Shown here piece by piece: positions 11,008-23,052 of a stretch of 64,000 nt of DNA. Below the pieces are notes generated by a model. That model saw only the letters and a list, made by a program, of their open reading frames with translations. It searched no databases and was not told where the DNA came from. The stretch lies in contig JASFXZ010000001.1 in assembly GCA_032209605.1 (NCBI GenBank), forward strand, positions 36,894,619 through 36,958,618. Direction: 5' to 3'. Position 1 is the first letter of the stretch. Each line of letters begins with the position of its first letter. This DNA comes from Mactromeris polynyma. Its lineage: Eukaryota > Mollusca > Bivalvia > Venerida > Mactridae. A program made the position numbers and the translations under genes.

Positions 11008-14000
11008 CTGTAAAAAGTAGCCTTGTATGTGTAAGATATCAAATATATAATCATACCACAACTTCAAGGAGGCTTCATTCATAATAATCAACTAATTATG
11101 CTGTGGCCTACCATAATTACTTCTGTATTAATTATGTCCGATCTAAATCTACCATAAATTGCTTATAGTTTTACTTTGTGTTACTTTTATTTAGCCCATT
11201 GCTCTGTCTGGTTCTTATCTAAGCAAGGTCTTGATACAAGTGAAACATTTGTTTTTATGTTTGGGTCCATTTTGTAAGCAAAATTTCGCATTATAGATTA
11301 GCTACCTGGTCCATGTGCAAATAGTGAAAATAACACTTAATAATAAAACTGAATTAACAGCAACTAAAATAGCCCAGAATGTGAGTCCAAAATTAATGCA
11401 CCTTCTATATTTAATGATGCCCTTTGACGAAAATATCTTAAATTGAGACATTAAGCATCAATGAGTTCAAAGATCAATTCAGTTCTGTATCAATAGAGTT
11501 AAAAAGAACAAGATTGTATGTTATACACGCTATTAAAATTAACTTGATTGCCAAACAGAGCAGTAATCAGTTCTTGGTAAAAACGGTAACAACTGATTGA
11601 GCATGATAAAGTGACAGATCAGGACATATTTGATACAGAAATAATCAAGCACAAACTGGTAGGCAACACTATCGAAGAAAGGGTAAAATATACACAGGAT
11701 TATCAATGAAACTTGACACAAAAAGAACTAAACGTGGAACAGTCCAAACATTCTACCAGGGGTTGAACAATCCATGGTATAAGATGCTTGGCACAGCCAA
11801 AGTGAAAATCCATGGATCCCTAAGCTAGAATTTTTAATCAACCTGTATCACTGTCAACTATTTTACCAATGGTAGGCTTTAACAATTCTTCAGCCTAGTT
11901 CTTTTGTGTCAAATTTCTAAGGAAAGCACAATTTTGTATGAAGAAACTTCGAGGCAAGCCATATTCTGGCGGATCACAAAAACTGTAAGCCAGGTAACCG
12001 TGACAATGTCATGAGACTCTCTTGTCCAACTTACTGCTGCAAATAATAGGATCTTGGGCAAATACATGTCATCGTGGACTCGCCTAGCGGCAAGAGTTAG
12101 AAACTGTAAGAGAAACACACCTGATATTGTTGTTGTTGGAACAACACTAATACGCATTAAGTCCAATGATAAGAGTTATCATGAATACAAATTAGCATCA
12201 ATTTACAGAGATATTCACATTTATATTACCTGTGAAAATAATGTGCACTTTTTTGCATTTAATGAATAACAAAGACATTATTATTGGTTCATTAAAATCC
12301 AATTTCATCCACTATGAGAAAGATGTACATGTATGTCGAACAGTAAAATAGTTAACACCTAATCTGCTTTTTTGAACTACCACACAATTTCTGCATAAAA
12401 TGTCTACTACCTAGAGTGATGTGGAAAACAGATTATCTTGTAAGATTAGTGGACAAGTAAGACGGTATTTGTATTTACCAAACTGTCTCAAGTATATTGT
12501 TTGCAATTTCAAAAAAAAATGGCAACAAGTGATAACTACTTTAGACGCAAAATGTTAGTGACAATTATCAAATGACTACATGTTAACAGGGATTAGTAAA
12601 ATCTGTTTGATATCAACATGGTTCATACAGAATATCTGGGACACAATTCAAGGACGTTTCAAGGAGTATTCAAATTTTCAAGGACGTCTTCAGGGCTCTC
12701 ACTAGAATGTCAGAACAGGGAGAAGTTTTTGTGATTTTAGGGAGAAATTACAGCATTTTCACCCTGTTTAAGGAATTTTTATGTATGAAAACTTCTCCCT
12801 CAGTTCAAATTAGGGAGAAGTCAGATAATTTTGGGAGACTATTTCTCCCATTTCTCCCTCTAGTGAGAGCCCTGGTCTTTTTATCACCAATTCCCTAAAA
12901 TTTAACAGAATTAACCAGTTTTGGTAGAATAATGGCCCTCCATGTAGATCATGATAAAAATGTGCTACCAAGACATATGAGGATTGATAAGTGACCATAA
13001 AGCTTTTGTTCTAAATTCATTTTCTTTTTTCCTCGACTTTTATAACTTTATTCTTTCCACATAAAGCAAAGATACGATAGAACATGGATTTTTTCAGGTT
13101 TTATTTAGGGTTTGAAATATATTTAAGGACTTCTCATGGCCTGTATGAACCCTGCATCAATACATGACATTCCCGTCCCATCATCACACAATATACAATG
13201 GAAATGTTCAATCCTTTACCCATGCTCAACAAAAATACATTTTATTTTGGGGAGGGTGGGGTAATTTAATAAGGGAAGCATCAGCTGCAAGCTAGATATA
13301 ATAATTCTAAAAATAGTAACGTAGAACTTGTTGATTACACTCAAAAGTGGGAAGAAACGAAATATCGGCACTTAGCGTTTGACATCAGGAGTAAAACTCA
13401 AAATATTTATTTCTTTTTCCTCATTATTTACATGTGATAAACATTTTAATATCGTCTGCTGAATGCTAACTAACCAACTTAACAGATTGAAATGGACTGG
13501 TCCAAGTTGTAATATGGATGAGTTCATTGCGCAAATTTAGTGAGTTCAAGGCTGAACTGTCACAGACAAATTGAATAGCCTTATAATACTTAACAAATGA
13601 TACTGTACCTACAAATATAACCCTGAATTGACCAATCAAGAAGACAATAAAATGTCATGATTACTAAAAACCAAATTCATGTATTCAAGCTGAAAGCTCT
13701 ATGTAATACATGGGTGGGGCTATTTTACAGCATACAATTGAGCCATAGTGTGTAAAAATTGTCTTCAGATCTATAAGACTAGTGTAGGCAACAGCAAATC
13801 ACTCCAATCCTTCAGATATCTAATGGAGTACATAGTTAAACATTGTGTGCAAGAATAGAGTTCCCAGTGAAAATGACTTAAGAAAGTATTTGACATTTTG
13901 GAGAAATGAAGGGAGTTTGCCAAAACTTACCAAAATGAACAAAATTTAATGTCAGTGGAATTTCAATGAAATTCAGTGAAATTTCAGTGTGATCTTAGTG

Positions 14001-15990
14001 CAGCCATGACATACGCTACCCAAAAACTAAAGATTTAAACCATGGTTTTACATTTTTTTTATGTCATTGCACGAAAACTTGAAGCACACAGCATAAAAAT
14101 CCTAGTACTACACTAACCTAAATCATTGATGTTTTAGAAGGCATTTTTACAATAATTGGCTCAAATAAATTTGCATTAATTCTACATGGTACAGTAATTT
14201 TCATACTAACTACCACAAAATTAATATCTTACAAAATAAGTAAGTATATGGAATAAAATATATGAAACATAGTTGCGGTTTTTGAAAGTTAATCTCTATT
14301 AGCGACAAGCATGGTCATTGGAATTGAAATATGCATTGTAGATAGGAACACCAAACCAAACCAATATTCTGTGAAATCATACATACAGAGAGATTGTCTT
14401 CAACCAAACATTTCTGGCCTCAAAATCTCAAATCTTCCTGAAACTGTCTCAAGCCAAATACTTTCGGAAAAATTCCCTTCACTCAATTTTTAGTAAAACA
14501 GCATTTCAAGTAAATACTCAATGTTGAGTGCAAGTATGGATTTAAAATCTTGTAAATATGGGAGCAGTTGTGTTTTTAGCATGAAATATTATAGCCAGGA
14601 TAGTACAGCTTTCACAAACTGGAGTCCTTCCATCCCCCCAACCCTTGATTCTTTCATAACCTTCAGACCAGATGAAAGCATGTCTCAGTCCCAAATCTCA
14701 AGTCCCAAGGATGGAACATTTCAAGAGTCAAAATAGAGGTAAGTCATGACTAAAAACAAAATTTCCATACGTCACACAGTTTATGACTTTTACAGTCACA
14801 GACTGATTCTGACTTATACATATGAGTTCACAGTATATATACACCAGTAGATAAATGATAAGGCTATTAGAATGTTATAGAAGCCTCTGCTGTAAAACCT
14901 ATACCCTACCTTGTCTGAGTTTTGCTGTGAATAAACCATGATATCAATATAAAACATGATCCAGCAACACACAACGTAAACATACAATCAATCCTAAGTT
15001 GATGTCCATCATTTTGATTACTGGATGTCACTCAGACAAACACATTCACACTATAATAACAGGGTCAAACCTTCCTGACCACTGATGGTCAAGTTCATCC
15101 ACTTGTTATTCATAGTATCTACAAAACCAATAAAATCTTCTTCCAACACAAAACAGTCCTCCCTCTGGAGAGAACATGTTTGGAACATTCTATTATATCA
15201 AAAGCTAGTTTAAAGATGAAATCAATAGATAGTTCCCACATTTACAATATTTACCTCCCTTGTTCTGAATAGTTCGCCATATGGATAGAATATAATATAA
15301 ACAATGATAAAATAATCAGATATAAAAGTAACTTATTCATCATGCTTATGAGAGCAGTTGGCTCATTAAGTTGATAAAAAAGTTGATGTCACATGCAAAT
15401 TCTCTTGGTATTTTCTCAATAATTGCATACTTGGGAATTACTACTATAAGTGCTTATCAGTTTTGCCTATCAAAATGGCTGATGATTTAGAACAAGGGAG
15501 GTAATTATCTTTTAAGAATATTTTGTCATCTCATGACTACCATATCCAGGTTTGAAGCATATTTTCTTTAGTCCAATAATTTAAATCATTGGTTTTTAAA
15601 GTAACATTCATATAGGGAACAATGTTAGACAAATTTGGTTTACGTAAAACTGAACAATACATCGGTACATAATTATATTTAAGCATAAATACTAAAGAGG
15701 TCTTTTTTCTCAATTACCATGTACATTTTCATATGGCAGCTCTTGAGAGTAATCGCGTGGCAATAACTAAAAACCCCGGATGTTTAATAGAATTAAAACC
15801 AAGTCCTGACAATACGTAGAACCCCATTTTATTACATGTACATGTGATCATACAACATGTAAGTACAATCAGATGATGTAAGTAAGATCACATGACATGT
15901 AATTTTGATGACATGACATAAAGAAATATCAAAAGACATTTAGAACGATCACATGACACTACACAAGACCAAACAACATAAAGTACACAC
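11008..15990 (-). other. intron 24 (5 kb), no gene seen
   Basis: Apart from the transposon at 12691-12874, this stretch is AT-rich without clear exons, tandem arrays or RNA genes. Short ORFs in it have no recognisable similarity. Confidence 0.65.
12691..12874. mobile_element. intact non-autonomous DNA transposon with TIR and TSD
   Basis: Perfect 16-bp terminal inverted repeats: CAGGGCTCTCACTAGA at the left and TCTAGTGAGAGCCCTG at the right. Both sides are flanked directly by GTCTT, a 5-bp target-site duplication. Length is 184 bp. The inside is built of GGGAGAAGT/ACTTCTCCC motifs and has no transposase. The CAGGG start is hAT-like, but hAT elements usually make 8-bp duplications, so the superfamily is open. 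Confidence 0.85.
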
Positions 15991-16062
15991 CTGTCTCGGA
16001 TCTGACAGTGGGGGGAGTACAACCGTCTTCTCCATTGTATACATAACTATCCTCCATAACTC
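15991..16062 (-). CDS. unc-13: unc-13 exon 24 (end of MUN)
   Basis: Residues 932-955, phase 0: ELWRIVMYTMEKTVVLPPLS then DPRQ. E-L-W-[KR]-[LI]-V-M-x-T-M-E-[KR]-T-[IV]-V-L-P-P-L-[ST]-D is conserved. Acceptor TAATTGCAG, donor GTGTGT. The next intron is 5 kb. Confidence 0.95.
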
Positions 16063-16380
16063 CTGCAATTACCATATACATATGCATAACAAAACTTCAA
16101 GATAAAGGGGAATAACTCATAAAATAGTAAAGCTTAAGTTATCATATGGCACTTAACAACTTTTACATCTCAGAACAGACCAAAGTCTACATACAATATG
16201 AAATGGTGTATGAATAAGTATCAATATTATTATTTACTATTATATGAAAGGTCAACATTTGCATTTTTGATTATTTATCTTTTTACAAGACGTGGAACCA
16301 TCAACTATTTTTGAGTATAACCGAAAAATGTTTGATAAGTTAGAAGTGCATACTCCGATATTAGGAATATGGGATATTTT

Positions 16381-16672
16381 AGGTCAGTTGGTTGAGCACT
16401 CGACTGCTAATCTAGAGGTCATGGGTTAAAAACCTGGGCAAGGCGCATGTTCTTCTGTGACAATAGACTGAATATAATGCATCTAAAGTCATTTGTCCTC
16501 CACCTCAGAACTCTGATTTATGGAAAGTTGTCAGCTTAGAGAGGAGCAGGTTAGTACTGGTTTGTAACAAAGGAGCACCAGCTTACAGAGGAGCAGGTTA
16601 GTACTGGTTGGTAACAAAGGAGCACCGGCTAGCTTTACTGACCATTATATTACTGAAATAATGTTAAGAAAT
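16381..16672 (+). mobile_element. tRNA-derived SINE with internal duplication, copy 2
   Basis: The tRNA-like head reads GGTCAGTTGGTTGAGCACTC and, later, GAGGTCATGGGTTAAAAACC. The body holds GAGGAGCAGGTTAGTACTGG twice, in two tandem units of about 42 bp ending AACAAAGGAGCACC. The tail is TACTGAAATAATGTTAAG. It lies in intron 23 in the sense opposite to the gene. Confidence 0.75.
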
Positions 16673-16685
16673 AACTTCATGGTAG

Positions 16686-16965
16686 TGCATCAATGGTCCA
16701 GTGGTAATGCGCTGGACTAGTAATCCAAGGATCGCATGTTCGATTTCCCGCTCCACCACTGACAGTACTAACAGTCTTTCGGTCGAGACTTTGAAAACAG
16801 AGGTCCCGTGTACGATGCTTTACATCGGGCACGTAAAAGAACCAGGTGTGCTTCTGGAACTGGGGCATCTCCTGTATCATGCACTATCCTCCAAAAATCT
16901 AAAATGACTAACATTCTTCCAGAGGGTTCGCCCATATGGGAAACCTGTGGCTACAATAAATAGAT
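16686..16965 (+). mobile_element. tRNA-derived SINE, second family
   Basis: The head TGGTCCAGTGGTAATGCGCT..GTTCGATTTCC has A-box and B-box-like sequences, too degenerate and unfolded to be a functional tRNA. It is followed by CGGTCGAGACTTTGAAAACA, GAGGTCCCGTGT and GGGCACGTAAAAGAACCAGG, a SINE body. It directly follows the preceding SINE. Confidence 0.7.
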
Positions 16966-16977
16966 GCACATATTTAC

Positions 16978-17032
16978 CTTGAGCAATCGTTTCAGTACAG
17001 TCTTCTCACAGACTTGAGCAAACATTGACAGG
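16978..17032 (-). CDS. unc-13: unc-13 exon 23 (MUN, 55-nt exon)
   Basis: Codes for S, then LSMFAQVCEKTVLKRLLK. C-E-K-T-V-L-K-R-[LV]-L-K is invariant in UNC13. Acceptor ACTTGCAG, donor GTAAAT. Confidence 0.95.
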
Positions 17033-17089
17033 CTGCAAGTAACACACATTCATGTTAGTAACATACATATCCAAACAATGAAGATGGTT

Positions 17090-17474
17090 ACATCACAGGA
17101 GATTGTCATGACTTCTCTCCCTATATCCCTTCTAGACTTCTCTCCTTTATCACCTCTAGAGTTCTCTCCCTTTATCCCTTCTAGACTTCTCTCCTTTATC
17201 TTATCCCCTCTAGAGTTCTCTCCCTTTATCCCTTCGAGACTTCTCTCCTTTATCCCCTCTAGAGTTCTCTCCCTTTATCCCTTCTAGACTTCTCTCCTTT
17301 ATCCCTTCTAGAGTTCTCTCCATTTATCCATTCTCGAGTTCTCTCCTTTATCCTATCAACAGTTTTCTCCCTTATCCCTGCTACAGTATATGAATATATA
17401 AGGAATAAAGGGAGGGGAAGCACTTTCAAAAGGATAAAGGGAGATAACTCATGACAATCTCCTGTGGGTTACAT
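17090..17474. mobile_element. inverted-repeat element containing a CTCTCC(C)TTTATCC minisatellite
   Basis: Left end ACAGGAGATTGTCATGACTT and right end ATGACAATCTCCTGT (17444-17465) are inverted copies. Between them, about 17112-17385, lie some 12 units alternating CTTCTAGACTTCTCTCC and CTCTAGAGTTCTCTCCC with TTTATCC. The reverse complement of the right terminus reads GAGTTATCTCCCTTTATCC, close to the repeat unit, so the array appears to have grown from the element's own terminal sequence. Confidence 0.8.
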
Positions 17475-17599
17475 GCAACTGTATGGATATACATAAGGCC
17501 ATCCTAAATTATTGTTACATTTGGTACCAAGACCAACCCACTAAACTTGACTACAACTAAATTTATTTTAATTTTTCACATGATTTTTTTTATTTGTAC

Positions 17600-17905
17600 C
17601 ATTACCTCCATTTGTTCGTGTTGTACAAAAAAAATGTGTCCATTGGACATGGATGCCCCTGTTATGGGATTTTCAGTTAAATGCAAATATTTTGTTTGTA
17701 ATGGTGATACAAAGTTGAAGCTATACACATTGAATCCATCTGTCAAGTGTTATTGATCCGAAATGATTTTTTTAAGTCAAAAAAGGGTCATAACTCAACC
17801 AAATATCGGTGGATTTTAACCAAAATTGAACTTGACCTGTATATTATTATCCCATGCTTATATGCTAAATTTGAATTGAATCCATTCATCATTGAAACCA
17901 ATTTT
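17600..17905. repeat. interspersed repeat ('gggtcataactc' family), copy 1
   Basis: Contains AAAAAGGGTCATAACTC, GGTGGATTTTAACCAAAAT and ATTGAATCCATTCATC. It aligns with 22404-22660 and in part with 25985-26170 (AAAGGGCGATAACTC). Such phrases are very common in bivalve genomes. Confidence 0.7.
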
Positions 17906-18585
17906 TCACACGGGCAGAAAGGGGCATCACTTTATGCCCCTTTGTCATTCTTCGAATGGTGGGAGTATAGAAATTGATTTAACTGAAACAATTTCTCCTA
18001 GATATTGATGATATTGAGAAGGTGTCAGAACATCCCAAATCATAATTCAATAACATTATAGTTATAATTGTTATATTATCTAATTAACAAAGGTTAGTCA
18101 ATGGCAAAAAAAACAATGAAACAAAAGCAAACAACAGGAACCTAAATATTGGACAGAGATACTGGGCAGAAAGAAAGTGACTGTCCTAAAACCAATAGGC
18201 ATGCAATGGTATAGGCAAAAATGAACATAATTTAGTAAATGTTGTTGACAACAGAAATAATTGCCAAGAACTGAGAATAGTGGAGGTCAGCTATTTTGTT
18301 CAGAAGAATTTATATGTACTGGCAAGTGTTATGACATCTAAGTGGATGACAAATTGCGTGTACTACAACTTAGGTGAATGACGACTTTTGAATCCATAGG
18401 ACTAAGATGCCATTGCTATGGACTTTTGAAGCATAATTGATAAGTAATAAATTAGTCTTCACATAAATATCACATTCAATTATTAGGCATTGAGATTAGT
18501 CAGTAACAAATACAAGAGATGCATGGGTCAGAATTATACACAAAATACATATTATATGAAAGTCGTATGGGGCCATCAGCATTAC

Positions 18586-18836
18586 CTGCCATCCAATAGA
18601 TCCATTAGGGGTCGCAACACCATGTCACTCTCCTGCTGTATACTGGTTCTCTGACTTGGCTGGGACAGCGACACCTGGCCAGCTCCCTTCACTTTGGACA
18701 GTAGTGTGCCGAGTTCAAGCATACTCTGCTGAATTTGTGGCTCTAAAGATTTGGCAAAGATGTTGCTTAATTCGTCAAGAACACTATTTAATTTCTGTTG
18801 TAGTTCTTTTAGAATATTGGCTGCTTCTGTGTCCAG
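18586..18836 (-). CDS. unc-13: unc-13 exon 22 (MUN)
   Basis: Residues 830-912 plus two bases. It begins LDTEAANILKELQQKLNSVL-D-E-L-S and ends D-M-V-L-R-P-L-M-D-L-L-D-G. The donor is GTAATG. The acceptor ATATTTCAG lies only about 12 bases from the start of a 2-kb, 32-bp satellite, so the upstream part of the 3' splice region is repeat sequence. Confidence 0.96.
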
Positions 18837-18847
18837 CTGAAATATAC

Positions 18848-20898
18848 AATACAGATCTCTATGTGAGCACTTCCACAACAATACAGATCTCTATGTGAGC
18901 ACTTCCACAACAATACAGATCTCTATGTGTGCACTTCCACAACAATACAGATCTCTATGTGAGCACTTCCACAACAATACAGATCTCTATGTGAGCACTT
19001 CCACAACAATACAGATGTCTATGTGAGCACTTCCACAACAATACAGATGTCTATGTGAGCACTTCCACAACAATACAGATGTCTATGTGAGCACTTCCAC
19101 AACAATACAGATCTCTAGGTGAGCACTTCCACAACAATACAGATCTCTATGTGAGCACTTCCACAACAATACAGATGTCTATGTGAGCACTTCCTCAACA
19201 ATACAGATGTCTATGTGAGCACTTCCACAACAATACACATCTCTATGTGAGCACTTCCACAACAATACACATCTCTATGTGAGCACTTCCACAACAATAC
19301 ACATCTCTATGTGAGCACTTCCACAACAATACAGATGTCTATGTGAGCACTTCCACAACAATACAGATGTCTATGTGTGCACTTCCACAACAATACAGAT
19401 GTCTATGTGAGCACTTCCACAACAATACACATCTCTATGTGAGCACTTCCACAACAATACAGATGTCTATGTGTGCACTTCCACAACAATACACATCTCT
19501 ATGTGAGCACTTCCACAACAATACACATCTCTATGTGAGCACTTCCACAACAATACAGATGTCTATGTGAGCACTTCCACAACAATACAGATCTCTATGT
19601 GAGCACTTCCACAACAATACAGATGTCTATGTGTGCACTTCAACAACAATACAGATGTCTATGTGAGCACTTCCACAACAATACAGATCTCAATGTGAGC
19701 ACTTCCACAACAATACAGATCTCTATGTGAGCACTTCCACAACAATACAGATGTCTATGTGTGCACTTCCACAACAATACACATCTCTATGTGAGCACTT
19801 CCTCAACAATACAGATGTCTATGTGAGCACTTCCACAACAACACACATCTCTATGTGAGCACTTCCTCAACAATACAGATGTCTATGTGAGCACTTCCAC
19901 AACAATACAGATCTCTATGTGAGCACTTCCACAACAATACAGATCTCTATGTGAGCACTTCCACAACAATACAGATGTCTATGTGAGCACTTCCTCAACA
20001 ATACAGATCTCTATGTGAGCACTTCCTCAACAATACAGATGTCTATGTGAGCACTTCCACAACAATACAGATCTCTATGTGAGCACTTCCACAACAATAC
20101 AGATCTCTATGTGAGCACTTCCACAACAATACAGATGTCTATGTGAGCACTTCCTCAACAATACACATCTCTATGTGAGCACTTCCTCAACAATACAGAT
20201 CTGTCTATGTGAGCACTTCCACAACAATACAGATGTCTATGTGAGCACTTCCACAACAATACAGATCTCTATGTGAGCACTTCCACAACAATACAGATGT
20301 CTATGTGAGCACTTCCTCAACAATACAGATCTCTATGTGAGCACTTCCACAACAATACAGATGTCTATGTGAGCACTTCCACAACAATACAGATGTCTAT
20401 GTGTGCACTTCCACAACAATACAGATGTCTATGTGAGCACTTCCACAACAATACAGATGTCTATGTGAGCACTTCCACAACAATACAGATGTCTATGTGA
20501 GCACTTCCACAACAATACAGATGTCTATGTGAGCACTTCCACAACAATACAGATGTCTATGTGAGCACTTCCACAACAATACAGATGTCTATGTGAGCAC
20601 TTCCACAACAATACAGATGTCTATGTGAGCACTTCCACAACAATACAGATGTCTATGTGTGCACTTCCACAACAATACAGATCTCTATGTGAGCACTTCC
20701 ACAACAATACAGATCTCTATGTGAGCACTTCCACAACAATACAGATCTCTATGTGAGCACTTCCACAACAATACAGATGTCTATGTGAGCACTTCCTCAA
20801 CAATACAGATGTCTATGTGAGCACTTCCACAACAATACAGATCTCTATGTGAGCACTTCCACAACAATACACATCTCTATGTGAGCACTTCCACAACA
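18848..20898. repeat. 32-bp satellite, about 64 units
   Basis: Units join CAATACAGATCTCTATGTGA and GCACTTCCACAA. Variable positions give three main forms (CAGATCTCT, CAGATGTCT, CACATCTCT), plus CCTCAA for CCACAA and GTGTGC for GTGAGC. The variants recur in blocks, a sign of unequal exchange. The array starts 12 bases beyond the exon 22 acceptor. Confidence 0.98.
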
Positions 20899-21115
20899 AA
20901 ACCTGTATTGGTGACCAAAAACCATTTGTACATTTTTACATTTTCTAGCAGATATATCTTTCTACTTTCATTCAATAACAAAATCATTACAATCAGACGT
21001 CTATTTTTCTTTTTATAGCGATTCCAATATTAAGAACAAAATGTGAAAGTAAGCAACAAAAGGATGGCATCAACTCGGAAATGCAATACTCATATGTACA
21101 TTAATTCTTAAAAAA
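20898..21115. repeat. dispersed repeat family B, copy 1
   Basis: AAACCTGTATTGGTGACC..CAGATATATCTTTCTA..ATTACAATCAGACGTCT..CATATGTACATTAA aligns along about 200 bp with 55366-55566. It begins exactly where the 32-bp satellite stops. Confidence 0.8.
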
Positions 21116-21435
21116 TCTTCTGTTCTTGAAATGGAAAAACAAATATGTCATACTTTTACTTGTGAGGTGAAAATAAATTTTTGTTCAGACAATAAAGGGA
21201 CACAGAACTGGAATATAACATGTTTAGCGATAAAATCTGTCATGGTGTCATAGGTTATTATAGCCCAGACATATCCATTTCATTCGATTAATCCATAAAA
21301 TAATCCATAAAAAATCGTGAAAATAGAATTAAACATTTCGTGATTCAAAAGAAAGATCTATTACACATATATTCTTATGACAAATTAAGTCTGGTAGAAT
21401 GAGAATTTGAAAATATAAATAAAATGTTGCCAAAC

Positions 21436-21513
21436 CTTTTCACCTCCCATGGATTCAAACACCTTTTCTAGCTGAACACGCAATTGTTGAATATTATTCA
21501 TCAAAATACAAGC
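21436..21513 (-). CDS. unc-13: unc-13 exon 21 (MUN)
   Basis: Residues 804-829, phase 0: [20 protein letters not shown] then SMGGEK. [16 protein letters not shown][MV]-F-E-x-M-G-G is a strong family signature. Acceptor ATTTTACAG, donor GTTTGG. Confidence 0.97.
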
Positions 21514-22081
21514 CTGTAAAATAAATAATACAGAATTAACAAGATCTATTGCTTGAAGTGATAATACCACCAGCAATACCACTTTATAAGAGGACACCTA
21601 GACTCATGCATATCTATACTTCATGACCATCATTTGTATATATCGTTGAATTGGAACCCCTTAACAAGTGTGGAAGTAGTTCGCCCAGAAAACATTACAA
21701 CTGATTGTAATAAAACTTCATTTGCAGCGGCATAATAAAAAAAAAACAATAAAAATACATTAATTTTATTTTTCCAGGATCAGTATGGTCTATTTTCAGG
21801 AAAAAGTAAGTAAAAATCGTGTTCACTAAAATATTTTTAGTAGTGAAAACAGGATTGCCAGATACAAAATTAATTGTATGACCGACAATCGGTACAGTGT
21901 TAAACATAAAAAATGACTGAAATTAATGTTCAGAACATCAACATGACAAATATTTCTGCAATATTATCCTAAGCAGATGATAATGTTCAATTAGTCGGAC
22001 ATATGATCTGACAAAAATCAACAACAATGTGTCACAACAGTATGTGGTAGTATGATAAATAGGAAAATGTACGACACTAAC

Positions 22082-22159
22082 CACTTTTTGATGTCCTGTG
22101 TATTCTTTGAAATCTTTCCTGACAATATCAGCATAAGCTACAAGCACCTTGTTCACCGT
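22082..22159 (-). CDS. unc-13: unc-13 exon 20 (MUN)
   Basis: Residues 778-803, phase 0: TVNKVLVAYADIVRKDFKEY then TGHQKV. V-L-x-x-Y-A-D-I-V-x-K-D-F is conserved. Two donors three bases apart are possible (AAA|GTGGTT and GTG|GTTAGT). I chose GTTAGT because the extra Val matches the K-V-[PA]-C-I-L-M-N-N context of the family. Confidence 0.93.
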
Positions 22160-22403
22160 CTGAAATGATGAAATCACGTCTTATCATAGTTTATCTAAAT
22201 GACAACATATCTCAAGTCTCACTTCTCATGATGTGCCACAAGTTAATGTAAGGGAAATTTAGAAACAATTTTCCAATTATAATAAAACTAGCCTGGTCCC
22301 AACATTAAAATAGTTACTTTGATTTAAATAATAAGATACAAGTACACAGTCTAGTATTGGTAAATACAAACACTGTACGACAAACAGCAATAACTCAAAA
22401 TTT

Positions 22404-22660
22404 TATTTGACAACTAAATGCGTCCATCAGGCCTTTAAATCGAAAAAGGGCCATAGCTCCTCCAAAAATTTGGTGGATTGTAATCAAAATCGATTATGAC
22501 CTGTAATTATATGCTTGTATGTGCCCAATATGAATTGAATCCATCCATCGTTTAAAGAGTTATTGATCAGAAACCAATATTATACATGGACAGACAAACA
22601 GACAGGATAGAGGGACAGGAGTAACACGTGACTGCCATTCTTTGAAAATCTGGTGGGGAC
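22404..22660. repeat. interspersed repeat ('gggccatagctc' family), copy 2
   Basis: Shares AAAAAGGGCCATAGCTCC, TTGGTGGATTGTAATCAAAA, TGAATTGAATCCATCCATC and TTATTGATCAGAAACCAA with the copy at 17600, in the same orientation. It ends in GACAGACAAACAGACAGGA. Confidence 0.7.
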
Positions 22661-22752
22661 CTAAAGATGCTTGAAGAATGAAAATGGTATACCAAGATTC
22701 ATAAATTTGTTCAAAGCCAACAAGTGTCCAATGAAATAAACATGTGTCTTAC

Positions 22753-22896
22753 ATTTGAGAACCTCGCCATGCATCGTTTGAGCATCTGAGGATCAGGACA
22801 TTCTAATTTCCTGATGACATCAAAACACTGATTGAGCTGTGTAAATACATCCACCACACTGGTAGAGAATAGGGAATGTTCGGAACTCTTTTGAAA
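22753..22896 (-). CDS. unc-13: unc-13 exon 19 (MUN)
   Basis: Residues 730-777, phase 0: [20 protein letters not shown], then [20 protein letters not shown], then [11 protein letters not shown]-[AS]-L-F-S-x-S-V-V-D-V-F-x-Q-L-N-Q and K-L-E-C-P-D-P-Q are conserved. Acceptor TTTTTTTAG, donor GTAAGA. Confidence 0.97.
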
Positions 22897-23052
22897 CTAA
22901 AAAAATAAACAGTATAACATTCATAATACAATTTGGTTAAAAAATAATCCACAAAATTAATGTATGGTATTTTCTTTATCATTAACTCATGTCCTGAGAT
23001 ATTACTTTATTATGCATTGTGCAGTCAATAAATAACTTCCACAAAATGCACT

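Larger units (their letters stand above)
17033..18585 (-). other. intron 22
   Basis: Holds the MITE-flanked minisatellite (17090-17474) and an interspersed repeat fragment (17600-17905). Nothing exon-like is seen in the rest. Confidence 0.7.

Noticed and set aside
12054..12269. 71-codon plus-strand ORF and its 85-codon minus-strand shadow
   Set aside because: No similarity recognised, no splice sites consistent with unc-13, located inside intron 24.
16690..16760. Possible tRNA gene
   Set aside because: A- and B-box-like sequences are present but the arms do not pair properly and a SINE body follows; called as a SINE head. The same applies at 39540-39612, 53860-53936, 25226-25288, 23165-23225, 5243-5305 and 54605-54665.
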